NCBI GenBank assembly: GCA_030549495.1
Contig: JAUIRK010001057.1
Coordinates: forward strand, 124,001 to 188,000
DNA from: Nectonema munidae
Taxonomy: Eukaryota > Nematomorpha > Nectonematoida > Nectonematidae
DNA length: 64,000 nt
Direction of reading: 5' to 3'
The translations under genes were made by a program, and so were the position numbers. Position 1 is the first letter of the stretch. Each line of letters begins with the position of its first letter. Of the stretch, positions 1 through 11,955 are shown one piece after another. The notes under the pieces were generated by a model that was not told the DNA's origin, ran no database searches, and was given only the letters and a program-made list of their open reading frames with translations.

Positions 1-560
1 ATATGTAGTTGTTGTAGTAAGAATATAAATACTTTTTCAACTATTTCAAATTTGAGTACTCACAGTACAATTTTCTGTGGAACAGTTATAAGTATTACAA
101 AAGTAAAAGAAAATTTTCTTTCGATATATTCACTTTAAGGAAAGCTGTCACTTATATAATATATAGCATGAAGATAATTTTATATTGTATCAACTATTAT
201 GCACACACACACACACACTTGTACCTGTCTTATAATTACATCTTGAATTATTTGTTTGCGTAGGCATAGGAATGCAATAAAGATGGATGTTTATAAAAAT
301 TTACCGGAAATTATTAGTATCATTTAGAGTTTTTTTTATTCAAACTGGTGTGCACATTCTGCTTCATCTTATTTGTTCAAAGATAATAGGAATGGTGAAT
401 CTTATTTTTTGTTTTAAAGTTGCTGTAAAAAAATAGGTGTTGCAATTTTACGTCTTGTAATTCTTCTTCTTTCTGAAATCATTTATATTTACCTTTTGTT
501 GTTTCAAAACTATTTTTTTTCTGTATAAATCATTTTTGTACAAACATCAAATAAAATGTT
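1..560. other. Intergenic flank, no gene seen
   Basis: AT-rich sequence with many T-runs and no coding signal that I can recognise on either strand. Its only distinct feature is a short CA microsatellite at 202-218. Confidence 0.6.
202..218. repeat. (CA)n microsatellite
   Basis: About eight uninterrupted CA units are visible in the sequence. Confidence 0.9.
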
Positions 561-2290
561 AAATCCAAAAATAATTTGCCTATTCCTAAATCAAAGATAT
601 AATACTGTGTCAGATATATCAGATGCTGAATATGAGTTTGAAAATCAAGATAAAGTCTGATTTATGAAAGTAAATTCTTCTTCCGAAAGTGAAGCAAATT
701 TGGTTGAAAACGAAAGTTTGGCTGAAAAATCAAAGGATAATAATAAAATTGATTGGAGTACTAAGCCTTCTTCTTCGTGTGGACGACGTGTTGCATCAAA
801 TATAATTCTAGGCCCACCTAGACCCAAACGTTACGGTATTTCGAGAGTCGATGATGAAGCGGCTTCATTGTTACTGTTTTCCCTCAAAAAATTAAAAAGA
901 TTATTATTGAAAATATCAACAAAAAAGAACAAGTTATTTTTGGTAAGAATTGGATGGCTTTGGATGATATAGAGCTGAATGCCTTTTTAGGGGTTTTGAA
1001 TTTGCTGGGTTGGTACAAATCAAAGAACGAAGCTTCGATAAATCTTTGGAGTTGTAAGAATGGAAGATCAAATTTCGCAGTCATAATGACAAGGCATCAT
1101 TTTGAAAATATTTGTGTCGCTCTAAGATTCGATGAATTTTCGACAAGAAAATGCAGAAAATGTGAAGATAAATTTGCTCAAATCAGGAAATTATGGAGCG
1201 AGTGGAGTTCGATTTCTAAAAAATTATACAACCTAAATTTTTTCATTACTGTTGATGAGCAGTTGAAAGCGTTTCGCTGTAAAGCCCCGTTCAAGCAGAA
1301 CCTTCCCAATAAACCAGCCAAATATGCAATAAAATTTTGGACACTCTGTGACTCTATTTCGTTTTACAGTTGGAGAACCATATCTTATCTTGAAAAAATT
1401 TTAATCTGCCCATATAAAACATATCTGAATCCGTTGTATTAGAATTATGCAAAAATTTGAAAGTCTACAATATCACATCTGATCATTTTTTTTCTTTTTT
1501 TCGCTTGCACAAAACTTTTGAGCAAAAACTTAACTTCCATTGGAACTATGAGGAAAAATAAGACTTCTTTGCCTGAAAATTTTGGATCACACAAAGTAAT
1601 CTTTTTATTGATATTTTCAATATTTTTATTCTTTTTTAGGGAAGGTATTTTTGTTCACTAAGGACACTACAATACTTTCTTATTTACTGAAAATAATAAA
1701 ACTGTCATTATGCAAAGTACTTTTTCATGATAAAAATGAAATTTCGGAGACAGAAAAAACTGCCAAAAATTATTGCTGATTTCAATAAAACCAAAAGAGG
1801 TGTAGACTCGTTTGATCAAATGGTTCCTCTTTACACAATGAGTCATTAACAAATCGCTGGCCTGTGGCCGTTTTTCATAATATTCTAGATATATCAGCAT
1901 TCAATGCTTATATTCTTTTTACCGAAATAAATCACAGCTGGAAACAAAATTGTCCATAGAAGCGAAGATTGTTTCTTCAATCTTTAGGTAAGCAGATTGC
2001 TAAGGATCGCATAGAAAAGCGAGAAGTCCTTCCCAGACAAATTGGTTCAAAAGTTTATGTGAAATAAATCCAAAATATTTGTTCCTCTCCTTTGCCAAAT
2101 CAAGAGAAACGTCATGTGAAGCGAAAAAGAGGCAGATGTTACATTTGTGAAAAATCTTAAAACAAATGTGAGTCTACATGTGTAAAATGTCATAAATACA
2201 TATGTAAAAAACATTACAGCATAACATGTAAAAACTGTAAATATTTTATTTTATCTTCAATAAAGTTCTTTTACTTTTAAAATCAAATCC
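560..2290 (+). mobile_element. Decayed piggyBac transposase, copy 1
   Basis: A broken piggyBac (DDE_Tnp_1_7-type) transposase gene. An acidic, Ser/Glu-rich N-terminus lies at 600-865. After a frame change near 865-890 the DDE core runs to 1442, with the family signature VDEQL followed by PNKPAKYAIKFW, where the Asp of VDEQL is the usual first catalytic acid. Further landmarks follow in other frames: NITSDHFF at about 1470-1492, NLTSIGTMRKNK near 1531-1566, GVDSFDQM near 1799-1822, and a Cys/His-rich C-terminal zinc module at 2110-2240 (CYIC, CVKCHKYICKKH). Several stops separate these blocks, so the gene is dead. An AATAAA lies near 2258. A GGGTC/GACCC inverted motif at 2337-2352 may be a subterminal element end, but no clean TTAA-bounded termini were identified. 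Confidence 0.88.
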
Positions 2291-2620
2291 ATAGAATCTT
2301 TGCAATTGACTACTTTTATACTAGCTTAGTATAAAAGGGTCGATTTGGACCCATAAGGTCTAAGTGAAATTCTAAATGAAGGGGTTACAAGGGGTGTTTT
2401 TGAAAAATTTCTTCATCCATTCACAACTTTTGATAACTTCCATGTTTGAATCCTGTCAATGCAGCTGTGTTTTTTGAAGATCAATTAAACTTTCTTTAAT
2501 TTCTATATCAACTCCTGATGGATCAAGAATGAATGGATGTCATTTTTAAATATATATAAAAAGCGTAAAATAAAATAAACCTAAATTTCTAATTTATTTT
2601 TTTTATTTCTAAATTATCCA
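2290..2620. other. Non-coding, AT-rich
   Basis: No gene is recognised. The stretch probably holds the 3' end of the piggyBac fossil, including the GGGTC/GACCC hairpin at 2337-2352, followed by ordinary AT-rich DNA. Confidence 0.5.
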
Positions 2621-3729
2621 AACATATGCATAATCTTACACAAGTAACCTAGATTATACTTTTCACCTCACAAAGCTTTCTTACTTCTATTTAGATCATA
2701 AACCCACTTCCCATCCTTACTAATCCCCAAGTTAGCAATTGACGCAAGCATATCAACCTACGTTAGAAAGTGCTTAGATATCTCCTACCTACCTACCTAT
2801 ACTTCGTATGGTTATAGTTCTATAAATAAAGTAACACACATTTTTTCACTTTGATCGGTGGCTCCCACCGTTCAGAAATACCGGTATCGAGTAATGTTAT
2901 CTATTCGGTTCTTGGTTTAAACATAAAATTAATTTAAAGAAGAAAAAGTTGATCATATAGAGAAATGTTGCATTAGGAGTATCTAAGCTCCTAATGCTAG
3001 GCTATAAGTGTCGTCTTCTTTTCTATACGTAAAAGTTATAAAATATTTTAAAAGTTTATAATTGATTCTGCCTCTTTGGTTCAACGTTTCAACAGATGGA
3101 TACTTGCAAAGGAATAAAATAGATTTTTTACATAGACACATCCCAAGAGGCAATGCGATGCTTTAGCTTAAATTAAAAAATATAGATTACATATCACTGG
3201 GGTAGAGGGTCATTTTGCGAAGAAACCCTCTCTTAAAAACATTATTTCACATAACACCCCTTACTTATAAAATAAAATTAAATAGAATATAATTTCTTTC
3301 AGAAAAAAAATATGTTAATAATGAAGGAATATAAAATATATGGGCAAAATTAAGTATTTTTAAAGCATCTTCACTTCAGAATAGTGGGTCAAGAATTTTA
3401 TTTTTTTATATACAAAATCTATAGGCACTCATAAATTATTGGAACTATTTCTTTGTTTCAATCGAGGAGATACTTGTTATTGTAATTTTCAATATTCTTG
3501 CAAAAGGTAACGCCTAAGTTGGGAACCATTGAATAAGATGATCAAATATTTAGGTAGGTAGGAAATATCTAAGCACTTTCCAACGTAGGTTGATATGCTT
3601 GCGTCATTTGCAAACTTGGGGATTAGTAAGGATTGGAGATGAGTTTATGATCTAAAATAGAATTAAGAAAGCTTTAATGAGAAGGCGAAAAGTATGATCT
3701 AAGTTGCTTGTGCATGCTTATGCATATGC
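2620..3729. mobile_element. 1.1 kb element with ~178-bp terminal inverted repeats
   Basis: The stretch 2620-2798 recurs in reverse complement at 3551-3729. The arms begin with ACATATGCATAA-like sequence and share many landmarks, including CAAGCATATCAACCTACGTT and ACCTACCTACCT at their inner ends, with scattered mismatches and small indels. The ~750-bp interior has no recognisable coding sequence. This is the architecture of a non-autonomous foldback or MITE-like DNA transposon. The superfamily is unknown because no target-site duplication is obvious. Confidence 0.75.
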
Positions 3730-4120
3730 TTCTCTGTTGTTTGATAAGGATGGAGTTAAGTTTTGGTGGGTAGAGAAGTAAGGTTCTATCATATCAAGGA
3801 AGAGAGAGATGTGTTGAATGATCTTGGGGTATGATAGGAAATTTAGTAGAGAGGAAGGAAAGTTTCTGAAATGTAAATATGCTTTTTCAATGAGTTTGAT
3901 TCGTTCAGAAAAAATATTGGACAGTATAGAATAATGACAATTGGAGTTTCAATATGAGGGCAGCCAAATCTGCAAAAAGGGTTAGAGTGCAAATTAAAAT
4001 GATAGAAGTAGGTATAACACGGGCAATGTACGAGTAAGAGGGATGTTTTTTCACCTATTTTGACTGCCTACCGTACATGGGTGAAACAAAATATCAACCA
4101 ATAAACTTGAAATATCAATT
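3730..4120. other. Non-coding spacer
   Basis: No gene or repeat structure is recognised here. The 5' part of the second piggyBac fossil may start in this stretch but is not readable. Confidence 0.45.
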
Positions 4121-5130
4121 TTCTGGAAAAACTGGAGAACAATTTCTTAGAGCTTCCATGTCGAGGAATAGGTTTTTATTAATTCATATTTTTATTTGTA
4201 TTGATGTTAGATCCGAATGATAAAATATCTGCTATTAGATATTTACATTGTACATTTTCCAAAACTGTTCTAACATTTTTTTACCCTATGACTGCGTTAC
4301 AGTTTATGAACATCTAGCGAAATTTAGAGGGAATTGTAGAATAAAATAATATGACCCTTCTAAACTTGTTTATTATAGCATAAAAATATACCATTTTACA
4401 GATACTTAATCTTTATTTATTTTAAAATCTGAAATCTATGTTTCAGGTTTAGTTGATAAAACTTATTTCTCTAGAACAAATATGGTCAAAAGGTTGAGTA
4501 CTGATACTAATTTACCTGTAAGATGTGGAATCTTTACCAACAGATTTTTTCATCTCATGAATTGTGTGTATGGGCTACCTCAAAAAGTCTAACTATTTGT
4601 GGTACTGTTCGATCCAATCGTACTTTTATTCCTGATTTTAGTTAGGCTTGCATGAGACTGAATCAAAATTTATTTATACAAAATATGCTTCTTTGACGGC
4701 CTATATTCGCCCTTGGCATGCTCTGCTCATTGTATCTTCAAAGTGATTTATCTCATGTCCAGCCAACACTTAATGGAAATAAAGTTAATTGCAACAAACT
4801 ACAACAAATTAGGTGCTTAGAGCGTACACATCTTATAGAAAATCTAGATGGACAATGGCAGTTTTTGCAAATTACTTAGATATAGTGTGGCATAGTAGTT
4901 GGGTGATATCTAAAATTAATTGTCCTGACATATTCCCAAGGACTAAAAAGGGAGGCAGAAAATATCTCATTTGAGATTTTTCTTGGAAACTTTGTGAGAA
5001 TTCAATGATGATACGTGCTAACAATGCTATTATTCTATTGCAAGTTCGTAATGAACAACTCACAACAACTCAAAGAATGTCATCAAGAGATCAGGGTCAC
5101 TCTAGGACTCTAGGGGTAGATGCACGAGAA
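4120..5130 (+). mobile_element. Decayed piggyBac transposase, copy 2
   Basis: A second piggyBac transposase fossil, clearly divergent from copy 1. Readable blocks in order: MSRNRFLLI near 4157-4183, which matches the family's SRNRF motif; TVYEHLAKFRGNC with a downstream PSKL-Y-IKIY near 4300-4390, which matches the canonical T-V-D-E-x-L...FRG...PSKPAKYGIK block; CGTVRSNRTFIPDF near 4597-4640, which matches the GT-R-NR-xIP motif; and a C-terminal stretch near 4870-5000 (LDIVWHSSWV, RKYL) resembling the helical region after the third catalytic acid. The usual first catalytic Asp position reads Tyr. Stops and frame changes are numerous, and no TTAA-bounded ends were recognised. Confidence 0.72.
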
Positions 5131-5261
5131 AATGTGACTCTTATAAAAGACATATGTGTAAAAATCTTACGAATATATTTATATCCAATGTAGTAACTAA
5201 AAAGTGAACTATTTCAATATAAATAAACTAGTCGGTCCCGTTGTCGTTTCTCGCTTCGCTT

Positions 5262-5350
5262 GAAACATAGGATCTTTGGTAGAGTGTTTGTTTCTAGAAA
5301 CATAGGATCATTGGTAGAGTATTTGTTAACATAGGATCATTGGTAGTGTG
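5262..5350. repeat. Short tandem repeat around ACATAGGATC
   Basis: Three consecutive degenerate units of roughly 30-35 bp share ACATAGGATC(A/T)TTGGTAG. The surrounding 5130-5505 stretch is otherwise non-coding. Confidence 0.6.
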
Positions 5351-5504
5351 TATTTTTATATGGTCTGATGAGTATGGTGTTATATGGGGTGATGTGAGTT
5401 ATTTGTTTTTAGCCTAGTTGTATCTTTTCTGTGTATTTTTGCTCATTACACAATATAAAAAGACACATAAAACATAAAAATACACACAAAACATATACAC
5501 TATA

Positions 5505-6545
5505 ATTACGTTTTCTCGAAGTTCGATAATCGAAATTTCAATTAAGTCGACGTTTTTTTTATTCCCCTCCCTTTGAGGCCTTTTTAATATTAATTTAAAT
5601 ACGATATCTCGAACTTAATAACTCGAAACTTCATTTATCTCAAAGCGTTTCACAAGTTCCATGCATGAAAAAATCTATCAGTATTGTAGGAAAGTACTGG
5701 CACAGATTTACCCACACCAGTAGCTGCTTTAAGAATATGTGCAACTCTGCGTAAATTTATACAATCCCAAAGTGATGGTGAAGCATTATTATTAGACAAA
5801 CTCACACACATTGAAAATTTCATTGATGAAATCAAATGCTCTGAACTCAAACAAAGATGCATAAATGATTATTTTTACAAAATGAAAAATGATTGATATA
5901 ATAAATAAACTTCTTTTACCTTTTCTAAAACAATAATCTTTTTAGAGGTCACTTTTTGTAAAATTATTTACACTTTCAATGAGGGATGCATCTAAGTTAA
6001 AATGGGGAAAATTCTCACGCTCTCTTCTACCAGGGGTATATCTAAATAAAGGTGGGTAAATGTATGCTTTCTTGCCAAACCAGGATAACAAGAATATCTA
6101 CCATAAAATCAGTTTTGAACTCAAACAAGCATGTTATAAATAATAAAAATATGGTTTTGTTGATAAATTTTAATTTCTTAATTTGTTTGCTTCACAGGTG
6201 TTTTCGTTATTAACACTTTCTTCATTAATCTAAAATTCACTTAAATAAAAATTATCTAGTTTTTTATGTACAAACCTTATTACATAATATTTAAGTTTCT
6301 TTTTTACAATAGTAAATATCTTTGCACAAGTACCTCTCCTCCTATCGAAAACTTTGACGCTATTAATAGAGTATGTTTTTCAACCTAATATGTTCTTACA
6401 AAATAAACTCAAAACATCCGATTTTTTTTCAACTTTTTTCTAAGAAAATTTAGCAGATTTTAGTCCAAGTTTATTAAGTCGAACTCATGATAACTCGAAG
6501 TGTTTGGCCAAGGCCGTTGAGTTTCGAGTAAACGAGTGTGTATCA
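5505..6545 (+). mobile_element. Tigger/pogo-like element, internally deleted, with transposase C-terminus
   Basis: The two ends resemble each other in inverted orientation around CGTTT(A/T)CTCGAA, with several further TCGAA/TTCGAG motifs just inside each end (5517-5625 and 6470-6535). This is typical of Tigger/pogo terminal regions. Inside, a plus-strand frame from about 5680 to 5897 ends in a charged helix and the tail ELKQRCINDYFYK, which matches the conserved C-terminal KQ..I.DYF tail of Tigger/jerky-type transposases. The DDE core and DNA-binding domain are absent, so this looks like a non-autonomous deletion derivative of about 1 kb. The antisense open frame at 5650-5862 is a shadow of this tail. 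Confidence 0.6.
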
Positions 6546-7150
6546 ACCAATCAGAATGCTTCCAGCGACAGACAGACACTAGCCTATTATTATATAGATT
6601 ATAGTGTTGTCATATATATGTATGTTTGTACATATTATATATAAAGGTTTGAGTTCTCTCTGCTTTTATTTTTGAAAATTGAAAACATTAATATTAACGC
6701 CATCTAAAATATGTTTCTTTGAAAATCTGCAACCTTCCGATATATTAAAAAAGAGTAATTCTGGTAATTTTTATTTGATGTGAAAGTTCATTGATAGATT
6801 AAAATTTCAATTCATTTTTTTATACGGTTATGTATAATTTTCTTAACAGAATTTAACTGTGAAAAATCGACTAGAGTAAAAAGCCAGCCGTGATCTTGCG
6901 AGGGTTAAGGCACACCCTCGATAAATGAAGAACATGTTCTAAAAAAGATCTAAAAAAAATTATTTGTTTAATTTTGTATATGTACTTTATTTTCAAATTA
7001 TTATTATATCTCAGATTGAAAATAGATCTTATGATTCTCTTTTGCAACAATAAAATCTCGTTTAATCCACTGTGACGCTAATTATAATGATAATATAGAT
7101 TTAATTAAGGATTTGTATATAATGATTTTAGTCTTTAAAGGCAAAAAATT
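6546..7150. other. Non-coding, AT-rich
   Basis: No gene, repeat or RNA is recognised. A G-rich run occurs near 7168-7180 at the edge of the LINE fossil. Confidence 0.5.
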
Positions 7151-7154
7151 TATT

Positions 7155-8150
7155 ACGGAAAATTAGGGTGGGGGGGAGGGATTAATTTTTCTAGCTATAG
7201 AGTGAATTAGTGGTTTTCAAGATAGTTTTTCATCAAAAATTATTCCTAAAATATTTGCGGAGTTTGAAAATTATTTTTGATTTTTACAAATATTAATTGA
7301 AAGAACATTTTTTGTATGAAACGCTGAAGAAAAATAAAATGCCTTCGTTTTTTCGAAATTTATAAAAAGATTGTTTATATTTAACTGGTCTCATTGTCAT
7401 TCAAACTCTCTACTATCTTCCCAATATTCATCTTAGATACTTGGAAAAGAAGAGAAATATCGTAAACATATGTACAGAACGCAAAACAAAGTGTTTTCTA
7501 TGACATCGTTTAAGTATATTATATAGTGGAGTTCCCAGTACTGGTCCTTGAGGGACGGCTATGTTATAATATTCTTTATATTTGAATTGTTGTTATTCAC
7601 TTTTACAAAGTAGTTTCTATATGTCAAAAATAAATAGATCCAAGATAGAGAAATCCCACTTATTTTATACAAAATGAGGTTATTCAATTTCAATTCTTTA
7701 GATAACAAATCAAAAGGACACCTAATATCTAAAAACACACCAATATAATTCCTATAAAAATTCCAAAAACTAACCATTCCATTCACAAAAACTGAAAGAA
7801 GATTCTCTATTGAGTTATATTTTTGAAAGCCGTATTGCGAAGCAGAAAAATTACTACATTCAAAGTAATTGTAGAGATAATTATACATTTTCTTAAATAT
7901 TTTCTAAATTACTAGTACAAGTTAAACTGGTCTATAATTTTACATCAAAAATCTACCTCCTTTTTTGAAAATCGATATAATTTTTGAGATTTTGAATATC
8001 TCAGGGTACACTCGATGTAAAATCGAAAAAAAACTTAATTAATATGAAGGTATAATGTATATCGATATACATCTGGACAATTACTATTTCTGAGTGATTT
8101 AATACATAAGAGGACGTCATTGAAGGAAATTTTTCTGAAAGAAAATATGG
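7155..8150 (-). mobile_element. Non-LTR retrotransposon (LINE) reverse transcriptase fossil
   Basis: Minus-strand fragment of a Jockey/CR1-like reverse transcriptase. Read from high to low coordinate it shows SFNDVLLCIKSL near 8130, a KNYRPV-like block near 7935, SQYGFQKYNSIENLL near 7840-7800, GVFLDI..PFDLL near 7735-7700 (family A block, DLxxAFD), VPQGPVLGTPLYN near 7550-7510, and a YVYDISLL block near 7475 where the family has YVDD, so the catalytic pair is damaged. The conserved LGIIFDEKLS...IARKIN block lies near 7255-7180. The best continuous stretch is 7559-7888. No endonuclease domain or poly(A) tail is recognised, so the copy is 5'-truncated and dead. Confidence 0.85.
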
Positions 8151-8910
8151 AATACCATGGTCATGGGGTGATATAAGTTTTTTTTCTATATTTTTGTGTT
8201 GTTAAGATTTTGAAGTTTTAAATTTGTTAAACTTATAAAAAAATAGATCAAAAATAAAGGGGAAAGATTCATCTTCAACGAGCTCATTTTTATTTATTTT
8301 TAAAAAAAAGTTAATTTGAAAGAAATAAAAAGGGTAAACTAAATCTAAAAATATTAATGTTATCTTATTTTAAAATTAATTTTTAAACATTTTTTTATCC
8401 AATCTTAGGCGAGAGACTTCCTTATTCATTTTTGTATTTCACTCTGATGTTTTAATGCGGTAGATTAATTGTATACATTATAAATATATTAATTTTAATG
8501 CCAATTGTTGATATTTCATTTTATATAAAACTCTTTTAAATTTTTTTCATCAATAATTAGACTTGTCAATAGAATAAAAATTGTCTGCTTAAGTCATATG
8601 ATAATTCATTCAAAAAGATGTAGATGATTATGTTTCAAAAATCTATGTCATGTTAAAACATTAATAGATTTTTACCTTTCGTTAAAACTTTTTTAAGGAG
8701 TTATTTTTTTCATAAGATGTTCTGATTCAAATTTTATCGGAATGAGTCCATTTTCTACTCCTTTTATCTAATAAGTCCTTTGTACATGATCAGTAAAATT
8801 TCTTTATTCACTTTTACAAATATTTTTTTAATGTGTATATTTGGAAAATTTTGCAAATATACTTGGGAATTCGTCAAATTTCTTTGTTTCATACCAAATC
8901 TAGTAATATA
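8151..8910. other. Non-coding, AT-rich
   Basis: No coding signal is recognised beyond the LINE fossil. Some of it could be unreadable 5' LINE sequence. Confidence 0.45.
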
Positions 8911-10134
8911 TATCTCATAACCTGTACGTTTAAACGCGGGTAGATAATTTGATTGTTATCTCCAACCTGTATACTACGATATTTCATCCAATCTGTATAC
9001 TACGATGGTTCATCTCAACATGTATACTACGATGGTTTCTATTCCATATACAAATGACTAAGGAGACGATCTTCAACTTCATATTTTGCTAGATGTAAGA
9101 TTTGATATACCTCATTCGGGGAGACGATGTTACAAAAATTAAAAATGGTGGGAGGGACATGTTTCAACTTTTTGTTCATCTTTTGGTAGATGCAAGATTT
9201 GATATATCTCTTTCGGGGAAGCGATGTTATTACCTATATTTTTGCAATTTTTTACAATTTAAAATAATATCTCTTAAAAATATAAAAAAAAAATTTTTAA
9301 AAAAAAAAATTTAAAAATAAAAAATTTTTTTTTTTTTTTTTTTTGTTTGATATATGATATAATCTCCCCCATATAATATAAAAAAATTAATAACACAAAA
9401 AAAATAAATGAATAAAATAAAAAAAAAAAAAATTTTTTTTTTTTTTTATTTTTCGGTTGGTTCCCTTTATTTATTTATTATATGTTAATTTATAAAAAAT
9501 ATAGAAGAGTTTTTAAAAAAAAACAAAAAAAATATAAAAAAAAAAAAATTTTTTTTAAAAAAGAATTTTATTTTCATTATTTGACAAATGTAATATTTAA
9601 TATAGTGCTAATAACTAAGGTAAAAACTTTTGTAACATCGTCTCCTCCAATGAGATATATCAAGTCTTACATCTAGCAAAATATAAATAGAAAGTTGAAC
9701 CATGTCCCTTCCGTCATTTTTAATTTTTATAACATGGTCTCTCCGAATGAGGTAAAAAAAAAGTTGAACATTGTCTCCTTAGTCATTTGTATATGGAATA
9801 GAAACCACCGTAGTATATAGATTGGAGATGAACTATTGAGTATACAGGTTGGAGATGAACCATCGTCGTATACAAGTTGGAGATGAAACATCGTAGTATA
9901 CAGCAGGGTCGCACATCCTCAAAATTATTGGGGGGCGAAATTTTTTTTTGCAATTTTTAAAATTAGTGGTCTGGAAATACCACGGGAGACCAAATATTCA
10001 AGAAATCGTTTAAAATAGAGTGTATTCAGGGCATACCTAAATTTATAAGACTTACTTTATATTTTTTTTTACAAATTTGGTGAATTTAAATACTATACTT
10101 CCAGCGAAAATATTTTAATTAAATTTGCATATTG

Positions 10135-10675
10135 AATATGGTGCGCAGAAAAAATGCTCCCAATTAAAAAGTAGGAACCCCCAGTAAAAATGCAACCGAA
10201 AAAATGCCCCAATTCAAAATTAGGAAAAAATGCCCCAACAAAAAATTTCAAAAAATTATTAATTAAAATTAAAAAAAAAATTTTTTTTAAAGATATGTTA
10301 AATAAAGATTTTTTGTAAAAAAAACAAAAAGTTAACTTTTAATCTAAAACATTTAAAATTTAATAAAGTAAACTAAAAAACTCAGCATAAGAAAAAATTT
10401 TAAATATAAAAAAAAATTTTATAAAACAGCAAATAATCTGCACCTTTGCTATAGTTTTCAAGAACTTTATAAAGAAAAAAACCCTATAGATTAAAGAAAA
10501 AACCCCTATAGATTAAGAAATTTTAGAAATTTAGCCTTTCGTGGTACCAAATAAAATATTTATATAATTTAAAAAAAATCATGAAAATCAAAAATTAGGG
10601 GGCATTTTTTTCTACTTTTTAATTGGAGCGTTTTTTCTGGGGGCATTTTTACATACAACCATCGAATATACTCTA
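10135..10675. mobile_element. Palindromic MITE-like insertion
   Basis: Sequence at 10135-10240 (AAAAAATGC(T/C)CCC and CAATTAAAAAGTAG landmarks) recurs inverted at 10590-10675. The ~350-bp interior is AT-rich and non-coding. It resembles a small inverted-repeat element inside the hAT element; no target duplication was identified. Confidence 0.55.
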
Positions 10676-11184
10676 GTTTAAAAAAATCTAAAATTGTTAG
10701 GGGGTGGAATAGGCTTTTCATTTGAAAAATGAAGTAGTCTACCAGGCACATTACAGGAATTGATGAAAAGATATTTGATTCATAGAGAAAACAAATAACT
10801 GAAGGTTGGATAGTTTTATATGAGTGAATGTAGTCTAAAGGCAAAGAGTCTACTAGACACCCTGCGATGTTTATATAAAAAAATGTGATTGATTCAGGGG
10901 CAAGGGTATAAAATGAAGTTAAAATTGTGCAAACAAAAATAAAACAAAATATTAAGATCGCATTATTTGATTTTACTCAGCATCATTCAAAAATAGTTTA
11001 AAAGCTAAATTGATACAAGCTACAAAAATCTACAAAAAGTAAAATAACTTTTAACATTTTGCAATTATTTGCCTTTTATAATAACTTCTAAGGAAAAAAA
11101 GTCTATCAAAAAAGTTATATAGCTACAAAAAAACTAAAAAAAAATTTTTTGAAAACTAATTTGACGTATCCCCTACAGCATACT

Positions 11185-11345
11185 CTATGAGTGGCATGAC
11201 AGGTTGAAATGATGGACATAGCACGGAAGCCTCTGGATTCGATTCCTCATCGATTCGAATTTGTTCATAGTTTGACATAAGCGGTACATCAGTGGCTGGT
11301 CAATGAAAATACACCCGCTGCACCTTACCTTTTACTCAAAATTGA
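11185..11345 (+). repeat. tRNA-derived SINE, copy 1
   Basis: A possible pol III B box (GGATTCGATTCC, 11235-11246; consensus GGTTCGANNCC) is preceded by a degenerate A-box-like stretch around 11190-11205. A body follows with ATAGTTTGACATAAGCGG and TCAATGAAAATACACCC landmarks. The same body order recurs on the minus strand at 63812-63960 with about 70-80% identity by eye, and that copy has a better B box. Two dispersed copies with a tRNA-like head and a shared non-tRNA body define a SINE family. The tail ends near CCTTACCTTT without a long poly(A). Confidence 0.65.
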
Positions 11346-11741
11346 AAAATTTGCTACATAATTAACATAAGAGAGGGAAACAAAATAAACGAATAAAACA
11401 ATTTTCACTATTTTAAAATGGAACCGTCTGTTCTTAAAATAATTTCAAAATAATAGGAGGCATAAAGAATTAGAGTTTATTTGATATTTTTAAGTTTTTA
11501 TAAGCAGCAAAAGCCAACGTTTAAGTAGCTAACCCTTATAATTAAAAAATTATTTAAACTAACGGTTGACAGACATTTAGCCCCATAGACAATTTGCCCC
11601 TGGGCAAATTCTCTCATAGGCTATTTGTTTCATCCATCTTTGCTTATTATGTGTAAAATTATTAAAAAATTTTGTATTCTTGTTTATTTTATCTCTATTA
11701 AATTATTTCAAATTAATCATTTTATCTCTAAATTTTTTAAA

Positions 11742-11955
11742 ATTGTCCATGAGACAAAATGTCTTATGAAAATAACGGGGCGAATTGTCCATGAAACAAA
11801 ATGACTTATGAAAATAAACGGGCGAATTGTCCATGGGACGAACTGTCTTATGAAAATAATGGGGCGAATTTATCTATGGGACGAACTGTCTTATGAAAAT
11901 AATGGGGCGAATTTATCCATGGGACGAACTGTCTTATGAAAATAATGGGGCGAAA
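11742..11955. repeat. 42-43-bp minisatellite, about five units
   Basis: Tandem units contain GAATTGTCCATG(G/A)GAC followed by TCTTATGAAAATAA and GGGGC. The last two units are almost identical, while the first is the most diverged. A related partial unit lies near 11580-11625. Confidence 0.85.

Noticed and set aside
5650-5862. 70-codon minus-strand frame
   Set aside because: Antisense shadow of the Tigger C-terminal tail on the plus strand.
9102-9676. Open frames in the A/T spacer of the foldback element
   Set aside because: Translation is poly-Lys/Phe low complexity from A and T runs, with no family resemblance.
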